A DNA stretch of 64,000 nucleotides from CBDCYS01 sp965226245 (GTDB lineage: Bacteria; Acidobacteriota; Terriglobia; Bryobacterales; UBA6623), in NCBI GenBank assembly GCA_965226245.1, contig CBDDCL010000015.1, forward strand, positions 496,001 through 560,000, read 5' to 3'. Shown piece by piece: positions 62,261-64,000 of the stretch. The notes beneath the pieces are model-generated. The model had not been told where the DNA came from. It worked only from the letters and a program-made list of their open reading frames with translations, and made no database searches. Made by a program: the position numbers and the translations under genes. Position 1 is the first letter of the stretch, and each line of letters opens with the position of its first letter.

Positions 62261-64000
62261 CTAACGGCTGGTGATTCCACCGTCGTCCCGCTTGCCGGAC
62301 CCTGCTTCGACTTGCACGCTGACATCCGGCGCTTCCTGGTCTCGATACTGAAGCTGGTAGAGACGCCAGTAAATCCCTCGCTTGGCCAGCAGCTCCTGAT
62401 GCGTCCCCGATTCGCGAACCTGTCCTTTGTGGGTAACCAGAATACGATCCGCGCGATGAATCGTGGACAGCCGGTGAGCGACGATGATCGAAGTGTGTCC
62501 CGCGACCATCCGAGACAGCGCGTCCTGGATTTTCACTTCCGTATCGGTGTCGACGCTCGACGTGGCCTCGTCCAAGATCAGGAACCCTGGATTGTGCACC
62601 AGGGCCCGCGCGAAGCCGATGAGCTGTTTCTGACCCGAAGAAAGAGAGCTGCCCCGTTCCCTTAGGGGTTCTTCAAAGCCCCCGGCAAGGGAAGCGATGA
62701 AGCCGCTGAGATTCACATCCCGGGCCACCTGCTCCAGCCGTTCGCCGGGCGCCTCATGGTTTCCAAAACGGATATTGCTTCCAATCGTCCCCTCGAACAG
62801 ATAAGAGTCCTGCAGCACAACTCCAAAGCTTCGCCGCAGCTCGTGAACGGGCCATTCGCGAATATCACGTCCCGCAATAAGAATCTTTCCCTTCTGGATG
62901 TCGTAGAAGCGCAGCAGCAGGCTGATGATGGTCGTTTTTCCGGCGCCCGTGTGGCCGACAATAGCGACCGTTTCTCCCGCCTCGATCCGAAAGCTGACGT
63001 CGCGCAGGACCCAATCTTCGTCCTTGTAAGCGAACCAGACATTTTGAAACTCGACATCAAGCTTGGCCTTCGCGGCGGTTTCTGCTTGCTCACCATTGCG
63101 GGCGGCGGTTTCTTGCTGGACTGGCTGCTGGCCGGGAGCCGTGTCGAGCAGGCTGAAGATGCGCTCGGAGCTTGCCATGGCCGACTGCAGGATATTGTAT
63201 TTCTCGCTCAGGTCCTGGATAGGCCGGAAGACGCGGGTTCCATACTGGATGAAGGCCACTACGATACCGATTGTGACGCCCCCATCCACGACTAGATATC
63301 CGCCGTAGACGAGAACGACCGCCACGGCCAGCATCCCGAGCCACTCAATCGCCGGAAAGAAATACGCGTGGGCGCGAATCGCTTTGCGGTAGGCGTCGCG
63401 ATGCCCGGCATTGATTTCGTCGAAGCGCCGCGCGCTGCGGCGCTCATGATTGAATAGCTGTACCACCGCGATCCCGGTGATGTGCTCTTGCAGGAGTGAG
63501 TTGAGCTTGGCTACCGCGACACGCACCTCGCGATAGCTTTCGCGCGCTTTTCTTCGAAACCAGACCGAGACTCCAAGGACGAGAGGAACCACCGTCAGAA
63601 GCGCCAGAGTCAGCATGGGGCTCAGGTTGAGCATCGCCACCAAGATGAAAGTCAGTGTCAGTACGTCGCCGAAGACCGCGACTACGCCCGAGGTGAACAT
63701 CTCATTCAGCGTATCCACGTCGGCCGTCACGCGAGTCACCAGGCGTCCCAGCGGGTTGCGATCGTAAAACTGGATGTCCAGTGTCTGCAAGTGGCGGAAG
63801 ATCTCGTTCCGCAGATCGCGCATGACCCGCTGTCCGGTGTAATTCATCACCAGCGTTTGGAGGAAACGGAAAGCGAAGCCCGCCGCCAGCGTGGCTAGGT
63901 AGAGCAGCGCCACCATGTTCAAGCCTTCCAGCTCTCCGTCTGGGAGCCAGGCGTCCAGCAGTGATGAAGATTCGGGCCGCGGGCTCAAATAGCGGTCGAT
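62261..64000 (-). CDS. ABC exporter, fused permease-ATPase (N-terminus beyond window)
   Basis: At least 579 residues; the frame continues past base 64000 (first codons IDRYLSPRPES), so the first helices are outside. The visible part has ~4 transmembrane helices (NMVALLYLATLAAGFAFRFL, VVAVFGDVLTLTFILVAMLN, ALLTVVPLVLGVSVWF, FPAIEWLGMLAVAVVLVYGG). The ATPase domain has Walker A GHTGAGKTT, Q-loop VVLQDSYLFEG, signature LSSGQKQL, Walker B FLILDEATSSVD and H-loop VAHRLSTI. All motifs needed for ATP hydrolysis are intact. It is related to MsbA/MDR-type half transporters that export lipids or drugs, and probably pairs with a second half transporter encoded beyond the edge. Confidence 0.95.
   Translation of the reverse strand: MDRYLSPRPESSSLLDAWLPDGELEGLNMVALLYLATLAAGFAFRFLQTLVMNYTGQRVMRDLRNEIFRHLQTLDIQFYDRNPLGRLVTRVTADVDTLNEMFTSGVVAVFGDVLTLTFILVAMLNLSPMLTLALLTVVPLVLGVSVWFRRKARESYREVRVAVAKLNSLLQEHITGIAVVQLFNHERRSARRFDEINAGHRDAYRKAIRAHAYFFPAIEWLGMLAVAVVLVYGGYLVVDGGVTIGIVVAFIQYGTRVFRPIQDLSEKYNILQSAMASSERIFSLLDTAPGQQPVQQETAARNGEQAETAAKAKLDVEFQNVWFAYKDEDWVLRDVSFRIEAGETVAIVGHTGAGKTTIISLLLRFYDIQKGKILIAGRDIREWPVHELRRSFGVVLQDSYLFEGTIGSNIRFGNHEAPGERLEQVARDVNLSGFIASLAGGFEEPLRERGSSLSSGQKQLIGFARALVHNPGFLILDEATSSVDTDTEVKIQDALSRMVAGHTSIIVAHRLSTIHRADRILVTHKGQVRESGTHQELLAKRGIYWRLYQLQYRDQEAPDVSVQVEAGSGKRDDGGITSR

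Overview
The window looks like a chromosomal contig from a high-GC bacterium, most likely an Acidobacteriota of the Solibacter/Bryobacter type. This is inferred from the gene families, not from a marker-gene tree. Pointers are secreted beta-propeller (SBBP-type) proteins carrying Solibacter-type Ig-like domains, a DUF1080 hydrolase, tandem HlyD adaptors with one MacB-like permease and TolC, a Ser/Thr kinase remnant of the acidobacterial type, and many intergenic palindromes.

Layout. 1-541: right part of an IS1595-family element. 929-2590: PfkB sugar kinase and rhomboid protease. 2731-6186: a BamHI-like type II restriction-modification locus. Its DNA methyltransferase is split by a second IS1595 copy. 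The convergent endonuclease is recognisably BamHI-like but has Gly where BamHI has catalytic Glu113, and a small HTH regulator overlaps it. 6393-10363: a pseudo-M14/GH105 fusion, an exported-looking methyltransferase and an AI-2E-type transporter. 11083-15324: rpmI-rplT-pheS-pheT, where L20 has a 100-residue Ala/Pro/Lys tail and PheT lacks its N-terminal tRNA-binding domain. 15936-26601: hydroxyacid-oxoacid transhydrogenase, DUF1080 protein, a large SBBP-like protein, nitroreductase plus amidohydrolase, a small membrane protein and a TlpA-like redoxin.

26.6-36.4 kb is an accessory region. It holds three type II toxin-antitoxin modules, remnants of an oxidoreductase and a sulfatase, an IS630 element with a frameshifted transposase, an Fpg/Nei glycosylase, a HEAT-repeat protein, two broken small genes, and a HEPN-like gene cut by a third IS1595 copy whose 8-bp target duplication is still visible. 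37156-38469 is citrate synthase. 39331-47481 is an export operon with three consecutive HlyD-type adaptors (the third carrying a 260-residue Gly/Arg/Gln-rich insert with internal repeats), one MacB-like permease and a TolC-family channel, with no ATPase gene. 47841-49406 is pyrR-pyrB. 51311-60165 encodes two giant secreted proteins built of beta-propeller, Ig/cadherin-like and DUF11-type repeats. 61086-64000 holds a PEP-mutase-like enzyme and an ABC exporter cut by the window edge.

The most notable result is the doubly disabled BamHI-like system: a clean IS insertion in the methylase and a lost catalytic Glu in an otherwise specificity-conserved endonuclease. Also worth a look are the toxin-antitoxin cassette flanked by 25-bp direct repeats that split a host gene, the triple-adaptor exporter, and several families of long perfect hairpin repeats. 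Some frameshifts (33.2, 39.3 and 30.6 kb, and the inside of IS copy 2) could be sequencing or assembly errors. No tRNA, rRNA or CRISPR array was recognised.
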